Shown piece by piece: positions 1 to 11,278 of a DNA stretch of 64,000 nucleotides. The notes below the pieces were generated by a model. The model had not been told where the DNA came from. It did not search any database and saw only the letters and a program-made list of their open reading frames with translations. The stretch comes from Plotosus lineatus (lineage: Eukaryota; Chordata; Actinopteri; Siluriformes; Plotosidae), in the NCBI GenBank assembly GCA_024760905.1, contig CM045735.1, forward strand, positions 27,533,249 to 27,597,248, given 5' to 3'. The translations under genes and the position numbers were made by a program. Each line of letters begins with the position of its first letter. The first letter of the stretch is position 1.

Positions 1-300
1 AATGTGGGTGTGGTACCATCTGGAGAAAATAACATAGACAGGTAATAAAATTCCCTTTTTGTGTGGAATTTATGCACAACTACCCACTCTCTAACTATCT
101 TTCTTAGTGCTCTTTCCCTATTTCATTTAATTTTTGTTGTGTTTCATCCTTTAAAACAGCATAAATTTTAGGTTTTGCTATGACCTGTACAATAAGCATT
201 ATTTATAACGCACTCGGTTTTATAACAAATCCCTTCTCAATAAATAATAATTAGTTCATAATTAAGTTATATACATTTTATGTTCTTATAATTTACCCAC
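1..300. other. AT-rich non-coding sequence, presumed ap3b1 intron
   Basis: I see no gene, RNA or recognisable repeat here. It precedes the Rex3 element and lies upstream of the ap3b1 terminal exon, so it is most simply part of the last ap3b1 intron (inference). Confidence 0.4.
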
Positions 301-3300
301 CCCTCCCTGAATCGCCACCTTATCGTGGTGGAGGGGTTTGCGTGACCTAATGATCCTAGGAGCTATGTTGTCGGGGGCTTAATGCCCCTGGTAGGGTCAC
401 CCAAGGCAAACAGGTCCTGGGTGAAGGTCCAGACAAAGTGCGATTCAGAAGACCCCTATTCAGAAGACCCCTATGCCATCTCGGAGAAAACATTTGAATC
501 AGTCTCCCTTGCCCGGACGCGGGTCACCGGGGTTCCCTACTGGAGCCAGGCCCAGGGGAGGGGCTCGAAGGCGAGCGCCTGGTGGTCGGGCTTATGCCCA
601 TGGAGCCTGGCCGGGCCTAGCCCGAAAAGAGACATGGGTCCGCCCTCCCATGGACCCACCACCCGTGGGAGGAGTTTTAGGGGTCGGGTGCAGTGTGAGT
701 TGGGTGGCAGCCAAAGGCATGGGTTCTGTCGGACCGATCCTCGGCTACTTACTCTGACCCTCGGGACATGGAATGTCACCTCTCTGGCGGGAAAGGAGCC
801 TGATTTGGTGCGTGAGGTGGAGAGATACCGACTAGATATAGTCGGGCTCACCTCAACGCATAGCTTGGGCTCTGGAACCATCCATCTCGAAAGAGGCTGA
901 ACCTTCTTCTATTCTGGAGTTGCTCATGGGGAGAGGCGGCGAGCTGGTGTGGGTATTCTTGTTGCCCCCCGTCTCGGTGCCCAAATGTTGGGGTTCTCCC
1001 CGGTTGACGAAAGGGTAGCTTCCCTCCGTCTTCGGGTGGGGGGACGGGTCCTGACTGTTATTTGTGCTTATGCACCAAATGACAGTTCAGAGTACCCACC
1101 CTTTTTGGAGTCTTTGGGGGGGGGGGACTCGCTCGTTGTCTTGGGAGACTTCAACGCCCATGTGGGCAACAATAGTGTGACCTGGAAGGGTGTGATCCGT
1201 AGGTACGGCCTCTCCAGTCTGAATCCGAATGGTGTTTCGTTGTTGGACTTCTGTGCTCGTCATAGTTTGTCTATCACGAACACCATGTTCGAACATAAGG
1301 GTGTCCATAAGTGCACTTGGGACCAGGACACCCTAGGTCACAGTTCGATGATTGACTTTGTAGTCGTGTCATCGGACTTGCAACCATATGTACTGGACAC
1401 TCGGGTGAAGAGAGGAGCTGAGCTGTCTACCGATCACTACCTGGTGGTGAGTTGGCTTCGGCGGTGGGGGAGGTTGCCTTCCAGACCTGGCAGGCCCAAA
1501 CGTGTAATCAGGGTCTGCTGGGAACGTTTGGCTGACTCCCCTGTCCGAGAGGCCTTTAACTCCCACCTCCGGAAGAGCGACAACCACGTTCCGGAGGAGG
1601 CGGGGGACATGGAATCCGAATGGGCCATGTTTCGTGCCTCCATTGCTGAGGTGGCAGCCTATAGCTGTGGCCGTAAGGTCGTCGGTGCTTGTCGTGGCGG
1701 TAATCCCCGAACCCGGTGGTGGACACCTGCGGTGAAGGGGGCCGTCCAGCTGAAGAAGGAGGCCTATCGGGTTTTATTAGCCTGTGGGACTCCTGAGGAA
1801 GCAAACAGGTACCGGCAGGCCAAACGTGCTGCAGCCGAGGCTGTCGCAGATGCAAAATCTCGGGCGTGGGAGGAGTTCGGTGAGGGCCTGGAGAGTGATT
1901 ATCGGTTGGCCTCAAAAAGGTTCTGGGCCACCATCCGACGCCTCAGGAGGGGGAAGCAGTTCTTCACAAACACTGTTTACGGTGGAGGTGGGGAGCTGCT
2001 TACCTTGACTGGGGATGTTGTTGAGAGGTGGGGGGAATACTTTGAGGACCTCCTCAATCCCACCAACACGCCCTCCGTGGAAGAGGAAGACCCTGGGGGT
2101 TCAGGTGAGGGTCCGCCCATCACTGGAGTGGAGGTCACTGAGGTTGTCAAAAAGCTCCTCGGTGGTCGAGCTCCGTGGTTGGACGAGATCCGCCCGGAAT
2201 ATCTCGGGGCTCTGGATGTTGTAGGACTGTCTTGGTTGACACGTCTCTGCAACATCGCGTGGTCATCAGGGGCTGTACCTCTGGATTGGCAAACTGGGGT
2301 GGTGGTCCCAATTTTTAAGAAGGGGGACCGGAGGGCGTGTTCCAATTATCGGGGAATTACACTCCTCAGCCTACCTGGGAAAGTCTATGCAGGGGTACTA
2401 GAGAGGAGGATACGACCGATAGTCGAACCTCGGATTCAGGAGGAACAATGTGGTTTTCGTCCTGGCCGCAGCACTCTTGACCAACTCTATACGCTCCACA
2501 GGATTCTGGAGGGGGCATGGGAGTTTGCCCAATCTGTCCACATGTGCTTTGTGGATTTGGAGAAGGCTTTCGACCGTGTCCCTCGAACGATCTTGTGGGG
2601 CGTGCTCCGAGAGTACGGCGTTCCGGATCCGTTGCTACGAGCTATTCGGTCGCTGTATCACCGGAGCCAGAGTTTGATCCGTATCGGTAACAGCAGGTCG
2701 GATTCGTTTCCAGTGGGAGTTGGAGTCCGCCAAGGCTGTCCTTTGTCACCGATTCTGTTCATAATTTTTATGGACAGAATTTCTCGGCGCAGTCGAGGCG
2801 ATGAGGGGCTCTGGTTTGGTGGCCATCGGATATCATCTCTGCTTTTTGCGGATGATGTTGTCCTCTTGGCTTCATCAAGTCGGGCCCTCCAGCTCTCATT
2901 GGAGCGATTCGCAGCTGAGTGCGAAGCAGCCGGGATGAAGATCAGTACCTCCAAGTCCGAGGCCATGGTTCTCAGTCGGACATGGGTGGAATGCACCCTC
3001 CGGGTCGGGAATGAGGTCCTGCCCCAAGTGGAGGAGTTTAAGTATCTTGGGGTCTTGTTTACGAGTGAGGGAAGGATGGAGCGAGAGATCGACAGACGGA
3101 TCGCTGCAGCCTCTCCTGTTAAGCGGTGCCTGTACCGGTCCGTCATGGTGAAGAAGGAGCTGAGCCGCAAGGCAAAGCTCTCAATTTACCAGTCGATCTA
3201 CGTTCCAACCCTCACCTATGGTCATGAGCTTTGGGTAATGACCGAAAGAACAAGATCACGGATACAAGCGGCTGAAATGAGCTTCCTTCGCCGGGTGCCG

Positions 3301-3665
3301 GGGTTCTCCCTTAGAGATAAGGTGAGAAGCTCCGCCATCCGGGGAGAGCCCGGAGTAGATCTGCTGCTCCTCCGCATTGAGAGGGGCCAGTTGTGGTGGC
3401 TTGGGCATCTGGTCAGAATGCCTCCCGGACACCTCCCTGGTGTGGTGTTTCGGGCATGTCCAACCGGAAAGAGACCCCGGGGTCGACCTAGAACACGCTG
3501 AAGGGACTATGTCTCTCGGCTTGTCTGGGACCGCCTCGGTGTCCCCCCGGGAGAGTTGGAGTAAGTGGCTTGGGAGAGGGACGTCTGGACCTCTTTGCTG
3601 AGGTTGCTGCCCCCGCGACCCGACCCTGGACTAAGCGGAAGATGATGATGATGATGATGATGATT
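301..3665 (+). mobile_element. Rex3 LINE (RTE clade), nearly full length
   Basis: About 3.36 kb with a GC-rich 5' UTR, one long endonuclease/reverse transcriptase frame, and a (GAT)n tail at 3641-3665. I identify it as Rex3 because two sites match the widely used Rex3 PCR primers as I remember them: TGGCAAACTGGGGTGGTGGT near 2288, and the QGCPLSP-coding site near 2731-2752. The 5' leader is seen again in the partial copy at 15835. It is the best-preserved LINE in the window, with only a few in-frame stops. It lies in sense orientation within the presumed last intron of ap3b1. No convincing TSD was found. Confidence 0.93.
382..3645 (+). pseudogene. Rex3 endonuclease/reverse transcriptase polyprotein, broken by stops
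   Basis: This frame encodes the Rex3 pol protein, which nicks target DNA and copies element RNA into the nick. An APE-type endonuclease lies at about 760-1460, with [16 protein letters not shown] and a late [10 protein letters not shown] motif. The reverse transcriptase follows, with [34 protein letters not shown] and the catalytic LLFADDVV at about 2839-2862. The C-terminal part ends in an RPRGRPRTR basic stretch. The whole region stays in one frame. It is interrupted by TGA at 898-900 (where a tryptophan is expected), TGA at 3499-3501 and TAA at 3562-3564; the natural stop falls inside the GAT tail. The longest open piece is 949-3501. It is therefore a recent but inactive copy. The 382 start is the first ATG in frame and not firmly supported. 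Confidence 0.9.
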
Positions 3666-3871
3666 TAAGCATAAAACGGTTGGCTTCATTTTGGATGTCT
3701 GTACATCTGTTCATTGTATGGCTGTACATCTGGTGTCTATGCTTTTTGATGTTGATTATTTGTTGCTTAACAACAACTTTGAAATGCATAACACAGAGTT
3801 TGTACATCTCAGCCCAGTAAGCTTAATATCCATCTGTCCATCGAGTTACTTTACACACACTAACTCAAATA

Positions 3872-3957
3872 CAGGGAGTCCTCGGTTTACGACGCTGATC
3901 CGTTTTTAAGACGTGATGTAACCCGATTTTCAGTGTAAGTCGGAACATAACATAAAA
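3872..3957 (+). mobile_element. 5' end of a Tigger/pogo-like DNA transposon, interrupted
   Basis: The sequence begins TA then CAGGGAGTCCTCGGTTTACG, the style of terminal inverted repeat found in Tigger/pogo elements. It runs 86 bases before being cut at a TA by the next element. The remainder probably continues after 4744, but I could not find its 3' terminus. Confidence 0.5.
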
Positions 3958-3959
3958 TA

Positions 3960-4742
3960 CAGTGATACCTCTGCTCACGAACATAATTGGTTCCCAGAAA
4001 GTGTGTGTGAGGCGAAAAGTTCGTCTTCCGAACATTTATTTCCCATAAGAAACCATTAAAATGAGAATAATCCGTTCCCAGGTCCCCATAAAACATAATT
4101 TTCTACTAAATAAGCCTTAAAACTACACAAAAATATACCTTATTTTATGTATAATAAATGTCTATTGTATTGTAATTAAAGAAATAAACTGTACTGTACA
4201 ATAAAGTCGTTTTATTTACCTTTGTGATGGTAGTTGATGGCTTGATGGAATGGAGTGGGAAGAGGAGGGAGGGAGGGGCTTACTGTTTGGAAGGAGTGTT
4301 TGGAAACGCCTACTGTTTGGAAACACCTTTAGCCACACACGCACCCTTAATAGCTTTCTTGTTCTTAAGGATGGTGGTAGACTTAGCGTACTGGTACTGG
4401 GACGCTGAGTCACACAAACGCACACCTCGTTCGTGTTTTTCAATGATCTCCGCCTGTGGTGGGGTCTTTTTCGGTCTCATAATAGCAAAAGTACACTCAA
4501 TATGGTCCAAAATGTCTATCAAACACAAACCACTTCCGCATTCAAAGAAAGGGGTGTGACGAACTGTGACGCCGTGAGCGTGCGTCAGCTTCTTGTGGCC
4601 GCCACCGTGGCGCTGTTCGACCGCGTGGTTTGATTCGTCCGCCGAAAACTAGTTCGTCAGCAGAGACAATATGCTTGCAAATTTAATGTTCTTGAGGCGA
4701 AAAGTTCGTAAGCTTAAGCGTTCGTCAGCGGAGGTTTTACTG
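3960..4742. mobile_element. Internally deleted Tigger/pogo-like transposon (783 bp) with TA TSD
   Basis: The left end CAGTGATACCTCTGCTCACG and the right end, read inward as CAGTAAAACCTCCGCTGACG, are imperfect inverted repeats. TA dinucleotides flank both sides (3958-3959, 4743-4744), the target duplication of Tc1/mariner/pogo elements. It carries a remnant of a transposase N-terminus on the minus strand, so it is a deletion derivative rather than an autonomous copy. A second copy starts at 63658 in the same orientation. Confidence 0.85.
4310..4480 (-). pseudogene. Tigger transposase N-terminal (psq/CENP-B-type HTH) remnant
   Basis: Read on the minus strand from the ATG at 4480, the frame begins MRPKKTPPQAEIIEKHERGV and continues with a helix-turn-helix-like region (SASQYQYAKSTTILKNKKAI). 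This is the N-terminal DNA-binding part of Tigger/CENP-B family transposases, which bind the transposon ends. The frame stops after about 57 residues. The second DNA-binding domain and the DDE catalytic domain are absent, so no transposase is made. Recognition is from memory of the family pattern. Confidence 0.75.
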
Positions 4743-4856
4743 TATACTGAAAAGTACTGTACGTACAGTGCTATAATAATGTAACAGTTCATGACATAAA
4801 GAGAAAACAATTCCTTACCACAAGAATGAAATACAGTAAGTGAAGGAGAGACAGGC

Positions 4857-4983
4857 TGTCCCCCAGTGCAACTAACTTGTTTATCATAGGGTGACCAGAT
4901 CTCGCACTGTCTATGTTGAGAGGAATGTAAAAAAACCAATGTTGATATTTGTCAAGAGTAGACCGTATAGCTGTCAGCACATT
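4857..4983 (+). mobile_element. Old fragment of the tRNA-derived SINE (family A body)
   Basis: The stretch from CCCCCAGTGCAACTAAC through GAGAGGAATGTAAA to CTGTCAGCACAT aligns by eye with the body of the intact SINE at 42708-43072 read on its sense strand. The tRNA head and the tail are missing. Confidence 0.6.
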
Positions 4984-5154
4984 GCAGAAACAAGCTTCCT
5001 TTTAGGGTTAAGCTGTTCAGAACATGAATAAGTATAATAGCTGAGATGGTGAAAAATAATGTGTAATGTGTATAGTTTTCATTCTAGAGAATGTAAGACC
5101 TCAAAAATATTTGTTTAAAACATTATAATTATGTCCAATTTCTCTCTCTCTCAC

Positions 5155-5156
<2 letters not shown>

Positions 5157-5209
<53 letters not shown>
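5157..5209 (+). repeat. (TG)n microsatellite abutting a splice acceptor
   Basis: About 26 TG units follow a short CT-rich tract and run directly into the AG of the ap3b1 terminal-exon acceptor. Confidence 0.97.
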
Positions 5210-5211
<2 letters not shown>

Positions 5212-5362
5212 GTTTGCAGCTCAGTTGGTGAGTTCTGGCACCATTGTTTTGGTGTGTGTGGTACAGAAAGATGCCACTGCTGAACTAACTGTCAACACAG
5301 AAAAGATGGTCATCGGCTCCATGCTACTTCATGAGCTCCAGCTAGCACTTGGTGCCCCCTAA
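5212..5362 (+). CDS. ap3b1: Terminal coding exon of AP-3 complex subunit beta (ap3b1)
   Basis: AP-3 beta is a large subunit of the AP-3 adaptor complex, which sorts cargo to lysosomes and lysosome-related organelles. The exon follows an acceptor AG (5210-5211) preceded by CT and TG repeats. It begins with one base of a split codon and reads FAAQLVSSGTIVLVC, then ATAELTVNTEKMVIGSMLLH and a stop TAA at 5360-5362. This hydrophobic-strand pattern followed by TVNTEKMVIGSMLL fits my memory of the AP-3 beta appendage C-terminus. The strongest support is context: tbca lies downstream in the same orientation, matching the human AP3B1-TBCA order as I recall it. The paralogue ap3b2 would be less consistent with that neighbour. 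Upstream exons are outside the window. Confidence 0.75.
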
Positions 5363-5577
5363 AATACAACATATTCTATACACTCCAAGTGAAACCTGCA
5401 TAAATTCAAATCAAATTTATTCGAGTGCCTGAGAGGAAAAGTGACTTGGTTCTTTTCTACTGGTTATCGCAGGTAAACCAAACACATTTCCTCCCTAGTA
5501 TTGTAGAAAATTGGGAAGGCAGTTTCAACATTTAATCCATTGCTACATTTGGTTTTATATTAAGCTATATGTGAACA

Positions 5578-5640
<63 letters not shown>

Positions 5641-5643
5641 GTA

Positions 5644-5703
<60 letters not shown>

Positions 5704-6740
5704 TACATATACACACACAGAGATAGAGCGAGATAGATAGTAAAATGCATGTATATAATCTGATACGTGCGTTTTGTATGTATGATCATTTAAAAGTTTT
5801 TGACTGTTAAATGATCAAACTTTTTCAAACTCCAGATTATGACATGCAATTTACTTTCCAGTAGAAAGTTTTAGCAGTGGTTTAGAAAATAAAAAAAACA
5901 CTTTGAAATTAGGGAATATTTGCATAAAAAAACTGCATTGGACACGTTGAAGGAATACTTCCACTATATTCTTTAATTAGCATATATGTATGTAAATTTA
6001 CCACAGACAAGATTTTGGGTATACTGAAAGACATTTTACTATTGTACAAAAAGTACCTGGAAATATCATTTACTCTAAACTAGAAATCATATATGTGGCT
6101 CTAGATTTGTATGATTCTATTGTCTCAAGTGTCCATGTTTTCACAGGGGCAAATTTGTGCTTAAGGTAAAAGGAACATGTGAGGCTGATAGCAAATGGAT
6201 ACCAAAAATTTTAAATTAAACTTCTCTCATGTCTAATCTATGTTGAGATCTTTATGGTTAAGAGCAGTGTTGTACATTTAAATTTGTGTTATTATCCAGT
6301 ATTGTATCCTTTTTTTTAGGAAACCATGAGCTCTTGGATTATCATAAGCACCATTAAAATGTATCAACAGTTTTAGAATACAGAGAAACATAATTCTGTG
6401 GGAAATGCGTGTACACTACAGATTTATTGAGATTGGGAATGAATGCACCCTTATTACATACTGCTCTTTATTCAGCATCAAAATTGTCTTCCAGCCTGTA
6501 GTCATAACTCTTGGATACATGCACAATCATCAAAAATCAATCATGAATTAGGTCATCTTGTTGACATTTTTGAGTGTCAGTGTGTCTCTCCTTCCATTGT
6601 GCTTAAGCGTCAGCTGTAAGGATATTACGGAACCATTAAGATGCGAACACACACATTGATTTTGGTTACTAAGTTAGTTGTGAAGAATTAAAGATGAAAT
6701 AAAGAACATGACTTTTTAAAACAAATATTGTCCACTGATT
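5363..6740 (+). other. Presumed ap3b1 3' UTR and downstream sequence
   Basis: This AT-rich stretch follows the ap3b1 stop and has no other gene. Candidate AATAAA polyadenylation signals occur at about 5887 and 6698. Which one is used cannot be decided from sequence. A compound microsatellite lies at 5580-5725. Confidence 0.4.
5580..5725. repeat. Compound microsatellite with inverted-repeat symmetry
   Basis: (CT)n is followed by TGTATATGTATG, (TG)n, (TA)n, (AC)n and CATACATATACACACACAGAG. The arms on either side of the TA core are reverse complements, so the tract can fold into a long hairpin or cruciform. Confidence 0.9.
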
Positions 6741-6975
6741 TACTTTTACAGAAATACAATTTGTTAATTTACAGGAAAACATAAATGCCATTTTATGTCA
6801 TTCTGTAACTGCCAATCCTAACTTCTTTCCTGGACAAATTGAACCAAATATAATGAAATTTTACAATAACTGCTTCTGTTTCATTTCAACAATTTTCCAC
6901 TGTTGAATATCATGATGTTTCCTTGTTGCATTGAGGCACATGTTTGTCATGCTCCCAACTGAAGAAAGAAACCAA

Positions 6976-7160
6976 GCATTACATTTACAGCATTTGGCAG
7001 ACGCTCTTATCCACAGCGACTTAGTTATCATGGTTTATACAACTGAGCAATTGAGAGTTAAGGGTCTTGCTCAAGGGTCCAACAGTGGTGATAGTGGGGC
7101 TTCAGACTGACCTTCAGATCAGTAACCCATCACCATATTCACTAAGCCACCACTGCAGTG
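6976..7160 (-). mobile_element. tRNA-derived SINE with L2-type tail
   Basis: Read on the minus strand, a tRNA-like head (GTGGCTTAGTGAATATGG, then a degenerate B box near GTCTGAAGCCCCA) is followed by a body. It ends GATAAGAGCGTCTGCCAAAT and GCTGTAAATG. That tail matches the 3' end of the L2-type LINE at 42325-43375. A related copy lies at 15370. Confidence 0.8.
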
Positions 7161-7440
7161 GAAGACATTCAAGTGTTAACAGCATTTTTGATTGCTACAG
7201 TGGCTTTTATAAAAGCACAGAGCTGTCAAAGCTTTGAAATAATATTGAAATTGTGTGTTCTGACTATTGCCATGGTAACTGTTTATTTGAACCACACACT
7301 CTACATGCAGCTATTTAGGAGCCGGCTATAGTGGCTCGTTTGTGCCTTGAATAAGATCCTGAGAATTAATTGCTAGAATTCTGTTCACATGGTTTGGTTA
7401 CAATTCAGTTTTTTTGCTTCAGGCAACCTGAATTAAAGCA

Positions 7441-8443
7441 GTGGCATTGAAAACTGACCAAGCTATGCCATTTTTTGTGACAGCATTCAACTAAAAATTT
7501 CAAAAGACGTTTTAGAGAAAACTGAGCAAGATCATTAGTCCTTAGCAACCAAACATTTTTATGCACTTCAGCTATATAAATTTTTAGAAAACATGTCTAG
7601 GAAGAGTTTTAGGAAGAGATGATAAGAGAACTCATTCTCATTTTAATCTGACAGGCCTTTTTTAAACCCATCAGTTTGGTAAGCCCAAAAAATTAACAAA
7701 AAATTACCTTTTTTTTCATTTCTGTTTATTCCAATAAGATCAGTGTGTATCTTTTTGACCATTATATAAAGGTTCAAATGATCCTGATTGGAAAAAAAAA
7801 AACACTATCAGGTTCAAACAATCACACTGAAATTAAGAAAACTATATATAAGATAATCATATAACAAAACTATCTGATCTCTTTATACAAGTACGCTTCA
7901 TCAACTCTTCCCTAAATCATTATCATCTTCATCTATATCCTGCTCAGCAGATAAGATCACATCATCTTCACAAACACCAGTCATCACACTTTTATTAACA
8001 GATGTCTCTTCAAAATCAAAATCTTCAACACAGCTGGCATAGTCATCATCAGTTTGTTTATAAGTAAAAGGAATGAAACATTAAAGTATTTTTCAGGTCT
8101 TGACCAATTTTTGTACAAAACTAAACAACCCACCATCCAGCATGTCCAGTCCAGACAAGATTACGCACAAATCAAATTATCAAAAAAATTCCATAGTCGA
8201 ATTTTGCATGCACAGAAAAATACCAACACTCATACAATACTCATTAAGTTTCTAAAGTACATAATACTGAGCATATGGGATTTTCTTTGACTGAATTGCA
8301 ATGGGATCATGTCTTTTTCTTAAGATTCCTGCAGATCTGAGGTATCTCATACACACACACACACAAAGACCCACTCCCTTCATATATTTTATTCCATTCA
8401 AATTGCACTAGTTCATCTGGATGCTGCTCATTTAACCGTTTGC

Positions 8444-8494
<51 letters not shown>

Positions 8495-9224
8495 AATAAT
8501 CAAGAACGCCAAGCATTCCGGCATCTTCAAAGCCGAATTCTAGCGTTGAATTTAACATCTATACTAATGCTGCTAGACAGCACAGATTACATTTCTCTTC
8601 TTTTCCAGAAATGATGTGTATTCACAATCTTATAAATAAACTAACTTACTGTTGAAGAGAAAGTCGCAGATAAGTTCCGCATGCGGTTAAACGAGAGTCA
8701 AGAAGTAAGCCAAAAGTTAACGTGTGATGGGCACTGTGCATGTGCAGGCCCGAACTGACTAATCAGTGTGCTTGTTTCAGATCTTCCTTAGCAACTAGCC
8801 TGCATTGTTTGCATATCGTCTCTATAACCTTTATTTTATTCACTGAAACGGCATTTTAATATCAAAACAGTATCCAAAATGGAGAGACGACTTCTCGACC
8901 GTTCTTCTGGTGTATGGATGATAGTGTGTCTTGTACCGAACTTGGTGAATAATTGCATCGAAAACCATTAAGTTTGCTACTATTTTTATCTAGTTTTATG
9001 AGGGTACACTCATGAGGGTACACTCAGAAAAATGTGGGGAAAAAAGACATTTTTAGTGTTTTAGTCGATTTCACGTGAGCAAATGATAGTTGAATACTTT
9101 TTTTAATAGTTTATGCAAAAATTCGAATTTCTACAGAAATGGACCATTTTTACTTTTTTGGCATTTATCTCAAAAGTGGTCTGTGCGACAAGCGCCTACT
9201 TTCGGTGGAGCGCCTCACATATTA
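7441..9224. mobile_element. Unclassified TIR element, family E, copy 1 (left end missing)
   Basis: From GAAAACTGACCAAGCTATGCC (near 7450) onward this matches 59215-60540 in the same order and orientation. The right end (9185-9224, CTACTTTCGGTGGAGCGCCT) is the reverse complement of the left end of copy 2 (59098-59140, CCACTCCACCGAAAGTAGGC), so the family has terminal inverted repeats. It carries acidic, Asp/Glu-rich coding traces on the minus strand near 7925-8050 and 8500-8560. Relative to copy 2 it has an extra stretch around 8200-8480. I do not recognise the superfamily; a cut-and-paste DNA transposon is the natural reading. Confidence 0.7.
8449..8494. repeat. (TG)n(AG)n microsatellite
   Basis: About 15 TG units followed by about 8 AG units, within the part of family E copy 1 that copy 2 lacks. 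Confidence 0.95.
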
Positions 9225-11028
9225 TCAGTAAGCAATAATCGCTGAACACTGTCAATCAAACAAAGTGTGAGAATAAAGCACAGTTTCTGAGTACCGCCTC
9301 CGGCTCCTGCACGTGTTAGAACACAAACATTGACGCACAGAGAATGAATGGCTAAAATAATCATAAGCCATCCAGCCTGGATCTGCAGCCTAATGCTCAG
9401 TACTTTTATAAAATTAGTATGTTTTTGTGCTGTAAATATCTATTAATATTTGTTTGTGCCTTGGAATAGATAAATAACTTTAGCTCAATTTGTAAATGTA
9501 TTTAGCACATGTACTTCCAAATGTAGTTTGAAATATATTTGAGAATGTTTTTGGTTGAACTATAATATTTGATTCATCTTCTGAGAGTAATAGATGAATC
9601 GTCTTCTGCTGAAAAACTGTGCTTGTTATTGGCGTGAGATTCCATGTTGTTTATATCATATGCTGGGATATGCATGCGCTATATTTTATGTGGTACTTTG
9701 TATCAACTCGGTGATGTCACGGTAACTTTGTGTCGGCGGGCACTTAGCAATGGCGGCTTTCGGGTCGATAACTTATACGACAAGCACATTAAACAAAACC
9801 GCTGTGTGTGCAATGGTTTATTTATGATATAAAATTTAAGCCACAATCGCTTCAATAAACTATACTTAAGCGACCGCCAGCTTATTTAGTCAGTGTTTTA
9901 TTTCCCCTTTAAGGCTTAGGCTCCGGTCAACCGAGATGTGTGCACGTCTGTATGTGTTTATTTATATTTTATTTACATCTTATGCATTATTTTTAAATGT
10001 TTGTTATTCTAAGCATTTATAGCATTGAATATGTATTTATTGATATTATGTACACATGTACGTATATGTCAGACCCTTCAACTTGTAGAATTTCAAGATT
10101 AACTTTATGGATCTGGCAGAGTCTTCGGATAAGCACGTTAAAAATCTGCATGGCTCTCCATTACAACCAGTCTCTTTTATAAAACATGGACACCCCAAGG
10201 AATAGATTTGCGGCCCTGAATTCCCTCAAATGACGGTATCTCACCAGTGGAGAATGTAACAACATTGAAAGAAAGTAAGAAAGCTGCCTGTGAATGGTGT
10301 CAACCAAAGTTAAAGTAGCATGCTTCATGGGGAACAGGAGAATTTGCAAACAAGTGTAATGAGCTATAAATGTCTACAAAAAGCAAAATGTTCATCCTGA
10401 TTATTAACCCAGAGATTTAAATTTCAAAAGAAGTTTGAATCTGGGTTAATGACAGTTGTCCTTAGCCAGGAGTCAATGGGAGGGAGGGACGGCATACACT
10501 CACTTCCCCTTTCACAGCATTCTCCAGCCAATCATGGGCGTCTTTGAGCTCATTTGCATGAGAGGGCAGATACAGATAGTGATTTCCCTTCGAGTGTGTA
10601 GTATTAATTCGTCTCCCAATATGCATGGTGCTTCAATTTGAAAAGAGGTGGGTGGCTAATATTGCATGTCACAGAGGGGGCATGTGCATGCTTTCTTCCC
10701 CTCCCTGGTCATTGGTGGTTGTGTGATTGGGGAAGGCAATACCTGAGGGGAGAAAATGGGGGTAGGGGTCCAGAAAAAAAAACGTTATTCCTGCTATGAT
10801 AAGTCTCATTTTCTATAGTATAGAAGGATGAACAAATAGCATACCTTCAGAGTAAAATTGACCTGTCGACTTTCTCTAGTGCTGTCAGCTGAGCAGCCTG
10901 TGCCTAGAAAACTATGTGGGAGTAAAGCACTAATAATGCTAATTAAATACGTCAAGTCAGAATGACACCTCATCTCTCAGGAATATTTCCAAAGTCTCCT
11001 TGGAAAACCACCATGTATCATCTTAGTC
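9225..11028. other. Unassigned intergenic sequence
   Basis: No gene or known repeat family was recognised. Notable points are a short hairpin at 10404-10449 and a GC-richer patch near 10460-10760 with an octamer-like ATTTGCAT (about 10551). Short open frames here have no recognisable domains. Confidence 0.4.
10404..10449. repeat. Short perfect-arm inverted repeat
   Basis: TTAACCCAGA (10404-10413) and TCTGGGTTAA (10440-10449) are exact reverse complements. Weaker pairing (TTCAAA/TTTGAA) continues inside. It could be a tiny MITE remnant or chance. Confidence 0.6.
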
Positions 11029-11278
11029 CAGGGGTAGGCAAACTACGGCCCACAGGCCACATCCGGCCTGTTGGTCCTTTTTAATCCGGCCCACCGAAGA
11101 TTGATGAGTACAGAATTCATGTTTGATGTGAATGATTGATCGATTGCATTCATTTGACTTTGACATGTAATGACAGAATTTCAACACCAGTGGCACATTA
11201 GGCACAGTCAGTTGATTTTGCGACACTCAAGCCACTTCCAGTTATCACCCTTCTACTGCACAGAGCCCATCAGCAGCA

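Noticed and set aside
3507..3689. Histidine-run open frame on the minus strand
   Set aside because: It is the antisense of the Rex3 (GAT)n tail.
5511..5789. Open frames encoding poly Leu-Ser, Val-Cys or Tyr-Ile repeats (also at 8307-8558, 18957-19237, 43086-43397 and 61886-62466)
   Set aside because: They are translations of dinucleotide microsatellites without other coding signs.
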